NCBI GenBank assembly: GCA_013361975.1
Contig: JABFXB010000109.1
Coordinates: forward strand, 1-14,783
From: Dermatophilaceae bacterium
GTDB taxonomy: Bacteria; Actinomycetota; Actinomycetes; Actinomycetales; Dermatophilaceae
Direction of reading: 5' to 3'
Length of the DNA: 14,783 nucleotides
The notes below the pieces were generated by a model that worked only from the letters and a program-made list of their open reading frames with translations, did not search any database and had not been told where the DNA came from. Of the stretch, positions 14,604 to 14,783 are shown one piece after another; position 1 is the stretch's first letter, and each line of letters begins with the position of its first letter. The position numbers were made by a program, and so were the translations under genes.

Positions 14604-14633
14604 TTGACAATCACGGGCCGGTCGGAGCACATT
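14604..14633 (+). promoter_or_regulatory. Housekeeping-type promoter of dnaK
   Basis: A perfect -35 TTGACA (14604-14609), an 18-base spacer and a weak -10 CACATT (14628-14633) lie just downstream of the HAIR element. Transcription would start near 14640, leaving a leader of about 70 bases. The local drop in GC content supports a promoter region. Confidence 0.55.
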
Positions 14634-14697
14634 GAGCGAGGGCCAGTTTCCGGACAGCTACCCCGGGACCGGCAACACCGGACCCATCCAGACCATC

Positions 14698-14703
14698 AAG
14701 GAG
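14698..14703 (+). promoter_or_regulatory. Strong Shine-Dalgarno of dnaK
   Basis: AAGGAG lies six bases before ATG 14710. It is the best ribosome binding site in the window, in contrast to the many genes here that lack one. Confidence 0.85.
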
Positions 14704-14709
14704 TCACCC

Positions 14710-14783
14710 ATGGCACGTGCCGTCGGCATCGACCTCGGTACCACCAACTCGGCCGTCTCCGTCCTCGAGGGCGGCGAGCCGAG
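14710..14783 (+). CDS. dnaK: Chaperone protein DnaK (first 24 codons, cut by window edge)
   Basis: The visible start MARAVGIDLGTTNSAVSVLE is the hallmark N-terminus of bacterial DnaK (Hsp70), with GIDLGTTNS forming the first phosphate-binding loop of the ATPase domain. DnaK binds exposed hydrophobic stretches of unfolded proteins in an ATP cycle with DnaJ and GrpE. The start is certain: strong Shine-Dalgarno AAGGAG and conserved N-terminus. Control is by a HAIR operator with a TTGACA promoter and a possible stress-sigma promoter. In actinobacteria the operon usually continues grpE-dnaJ-hspR, which would lie beyond the window. Confidence 0.97.
   Translation, partial: MARAVGIDLGTTNSAVSVLEGGEP

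Noticed and set aside
14640..14709. Possible RNA regulatory element in the dnaK leader
   Set aside because: The 70-base leader has only short GC-rich complementarities; nothing matches a riboswitch or RNA thermometer that I can recognise.

Overview
This 14.8 kb window comes from a high-GC actinobacterium. Coding regions look roughly 70% GC or higher, wobble positions are mostly G or C, GTG starts are used, and the dnaK promoter carries an HspR-type (HAIR) operator, which is typical of Actinomycetota. A member of the Micrococcales such as an Intrasporangiaceae-like organism is plausible, but that is inference. The window is chromosomal and mostly metabolic. I see no rRNA, tRNA, CRISPR array, transposase, integrase or recognisable defence system.

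Layout, left to right. Positions 1-2015 hold three minus-strand genes: L-lactate dehydrogenase (ldh), a TetR regulator with a WHG-type C-terminal domain, and a TesB-like thioesterase cut by the window edge. A sirtuin-type NAD-dependent protein deacylase (2111-2875, +) diverges from ldh. It converges on a class III aminotransferase (2872-4227, -), with which it shares a CTAG stop. The aminotransferase diverges from a PuuB/DAO-like FAD oxidoreductase (4389-5795, +), and the 161-bp gap between them carries a near-perfect 21-bp palindrome. This pair looks like an amine or amino-acid catabolic unit under common control.

A four-gene minus-strand run follows (9003 down to 5817): an epoxide-hydrolase-like alpha/beta hydrolase, a FrnE-type DsbA oxidoreductase with a Cys/Gly tail, a membrane-anchored CAP/SCP-domain protein, and a ComB-like 2-phosphosulfolactate phosphatase. 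Divergent from it are a polytopic membrane alpha/beta hydrolase (Abhydrolase_9/DUF2319 type) and, with an ATGA overlap, a conserved protein of unknown function whose C-terminus runs into a 12-bp tandem repeat.

The 285-bp gap at 11470-11754 holds three and a half copies of a 52-bp repeat containing a long inverted repeat. It is followed by a dienelactone hydrolase, a PhoD-like phosphatase without a signal peptide, a decayed DoxX-like membrane protein gene on the minus strand, and the promoter and first 24 codons of dnaK.

The points most worth a second look are the 52-bp dyad repeat array, the palindrome between the aminotransferase and the FAD oxidoreductase, the dinucleotide slip in the repeat-coded tail of the unknown protein, the layered dnaK promoter beside the DoxX remnant, a recurring -10-like hexamer exactly six bases before many start codons (leaderless transcription), and an over-represented GGCATAC heptamer. 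None of these amounts to a clear new multi-gene system.
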